A stretch of DNA of 64,000 bases, from the NCBI GenBank assembly GCA_002440825.1, contig DJVH01000095.1, positions 1 to 64,000 of the forward strand, written 5' to 3'. Positions 62,885 to 64,000 of this stretch are shown in pieces. The notes beneath the pieces were generated by a model. It saw only the letters and a list, made by a program, of their open reading frames with translations, had not been told where the DNA came from and did not search any database. How positions within the stretch are numbered: the stretch's first letter is position 1; every line of letters starts with the position of its first letter. The DNA comes from Bacteriovoracaceae bacterium UBA6261. Lineage in GTDB: Bacteria > Bdellovibrionota > Bacteriovoracia > Bacteriovoracales > Bacteriovoracaceae. Position numbers and translations under genes: made by a program.

Positions 62885-64000
62885 TTAAAATTTACAAGTA
62901 ATCGAGACCGGAAAGTGGTCACTCAAAATTTCCTGGTAAAAACGATAATAGAAAGCATTCGTTAATTGATTCAGGAAGACTCTTCTTTGATAACCTTCTG
63001 TACGTTCAGGGACTGCAAAGTCATCCAGGACAACTTCATTCCTTTTAACTGTTAAATTCGACTTTAATGATTCGACGTAATTGTTCATCATCCGGGTCAT
63101 TTTGCTCTGAGCGGATGTTGTAAGAGGATAATCCAGCTTCGTAGGAAGAGGCTGATCATCAGGTGGCACATCTCCGCCTTGTCCACCTTCATCAACAGGT
63201 AAAAATCCTTTGACTCTGATGCCTGGATTAAATGCATCTTTAGATCTCATCCCATAAATACGTTGTACATCTTTATCGATCTCGGAATTGTAATAGTTGT
63301 AAACTTCGCCATTACTGCATGAAGAAAAGGCTGTCTTGTCCAGCACGAAATGGTCATAAGCATTCGCAACACCATTGGTTTCTTTTCCGTCGGATGAGAA
63401 CCTCTGCGGCGAAACAGTTGTTGGTTGATCAACCAGTAAGCTTGATCCGTTGAAACTCTTTAAAACTTCCGGCCAGAACATATTACTGAATGGAAGATTA
63501 GTATCAGCAACGTACATAATTTTTTGATCATTATATTTCTTGCGGAACTTTTCCATAAACTTTAAAGCGATTTTTACTTCTGCAAAACGAGCAAAGTTAG
63601 ACATGTTAATGCCGCCGCCAAGCTCAGCCGGAGTTTCCACGTTGAATACATCTTTCATCATCTTTTTTGCGGCTTCTTCATCGCCAGAAAAAGTAAAGAC
63701 GACGTGATTGCTTAGCAAAGAGAATTTCGTGGAACCTTTTTTAAACGTGGCCATGAAAGGTCTGCGGGCAAAATAGCGTGTATAGTCTTTATCAAGATAC
63801 TTGCTCGTAAGATTGATAAGGCAAGCAACAGGAATACCACCATTTTCATCTTTGATTTCATTACAGTGCGGGTTGATAGCGAGAGAGACGGAATTGGCGC
63901 GGAAAAAGAATCCGACCATTTCTTCTACAGATCCCTGAAGAGCAGAATCCCCTCTTGGTGAAAGAAGAAGCGACCAGCTTGGGTCTAATTTTTTAAGCGC
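62885..64000 (-). CDS. Endonuclease/exonuclease/phosphatase-family protein, 3' part only
   Basis: The frame is open to the window edge (64000), so the N-terminus lies outside. Read from the edge it continues LDPSWSLLLSP into MVGFFFRANS. The catalytic motifs of the DNase I-like fold are seen: VADTNLPF with an Asp-Asn pair near the middle and SDHFPVS near the C-terminus. A long insertion (about 200-260) carries a Pro/Gly-rich segment (GGQGGDVPPDDQPLP). Members cleave nucleic acids or phosphoesters; the extracytoplasmic or cytoplasmic site depends on the missing start. GHIP-like His is not visible here. Confidence 0.8.
   Translation of the reverse strand, partial: ALKKLDPSWSLLLSPRGDSALQGSVEEMVGFFFRANSVSLAINPHCNEIKDENGGIPVACLINLTSKYLDKDYTRYFARRPFMATFKKGSTKFSLLSNHVVFTFSGDEEAAKKMMKDVFNVETPAELGGGINMSNFARFAEVKIALKFMEKFRKKYNDQKIMYVADTNLPFSNMFWPEVLKSFNGSSLLVDQPTTVSPQRFSSDGKETNGVANAYDHFVLDKTAFSSCSNGEVYNYYNSEIDKDVQRIYGMRSKDAFNPGIRVKGFLPVDEGGQGGDVPPDDQPLPTKLDYPLTTSAQSKMTRMMNNYVESLKSNLTVKRNEVVLDDFAVPERTEGYQRRVFLNQLTNAFYYRFYQEILSDHFPVSITCKF

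Noticed and set aside
1..64000. CRISPR array, tRNA or rRNA genes
   Set aside because: No regularly spaced direct repeats and no cloverleaf or rRNA-like sequence were found by eye; a covariance-model scan would be decisive.

Overview
The window is a 64 kb piece of a bacterial chromosome of moderate to low GC. It has no rRNA, no tRNA that I could see and no CRISPR array. The gene order rho, yqhQ-like DUF1385, prfA, prmC, murA, together with many lineage-restricted lipoproteins and signal-peptide proteins, an Rhs protein and few named families outside housekeeping, suggests a member of the Bdellovibrionota, perhaps Bacteriovoracia (Bacteriovorax/Peredibacter-like). That assignment is inference from gene content and style, not from a marker sequence.

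Layout. (1) 1-13 kb is the accessory part. It opens with a 2,980-bp transposon carrying two different DDE transposases and a small coiled-coil protein in overlapping frames. The transposon sits inside a decayed gene for a secreted tandem-repeat protein. Next come a secreted Rhs/YD-repeat protein with a short C-terminal domain resembling a cysteine-type toxin and a membrane protein directly behind it (candidate immunity), a polytopic GT-C-like membrane protein, and a repeat-rich intergenic stretch. (2) 12-31 kb holds envelope and lineage-specific genes: small secreted proteins, lytic transglycosylase and other lipoproteins, an HxlR regulator overlapping a Gre-like gene, an LCAT-like lipase broken by an in-frame stop, two tandem ~700-residue paralogous membrane proteins, tRNA/redox/methyltransferase genes and an ABC-F ATPase. 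(3) 30.6-37.4 kb is a housekeeping operon on the minus strand, rho-yqhQ-prfA-prmC-murA-hinT, facing a divergent ruvX. (4) 37-51 kb has cell-envelope genes (mltG, lnt, kdsD-like isomerase, lipoproteins, subtilase), a DksA/TraR-type zinc finger gene, and a minus-strand run of class IV aminotransferase, yacG, inositol-phosphatase-like gene, coiled-coil membrane protein and HEAT protein. (5) 51-58 kb holds a pantothenate/CoA group: a KARI-like reductase translationally coupled to panB, then coaX, with coaD nearby. tcdA and a flavodoxin-like oxidoreductase are also here. (6) 58-64 kb holds leuS, metG, a YqeY-like gene and the 3' part of an endonuclease/exonuclease/phosphatase-family protein that runs off the window.

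The most unusual items are the two-transposase element with nested reading frames, the Rhs toxin/membrane-immunity pair and its promoter/signal-peptide cassette shared with the broken neighbour, the KARI-like protein that may supply ketopantoate reduction for panB, the tandem 700-residue paralogs, and two genes interrupted by in-frame TAA codons. Functions of family members are from established knowledge. Partner assignments (toxin/immunity, KARI as PanE) are inferences.
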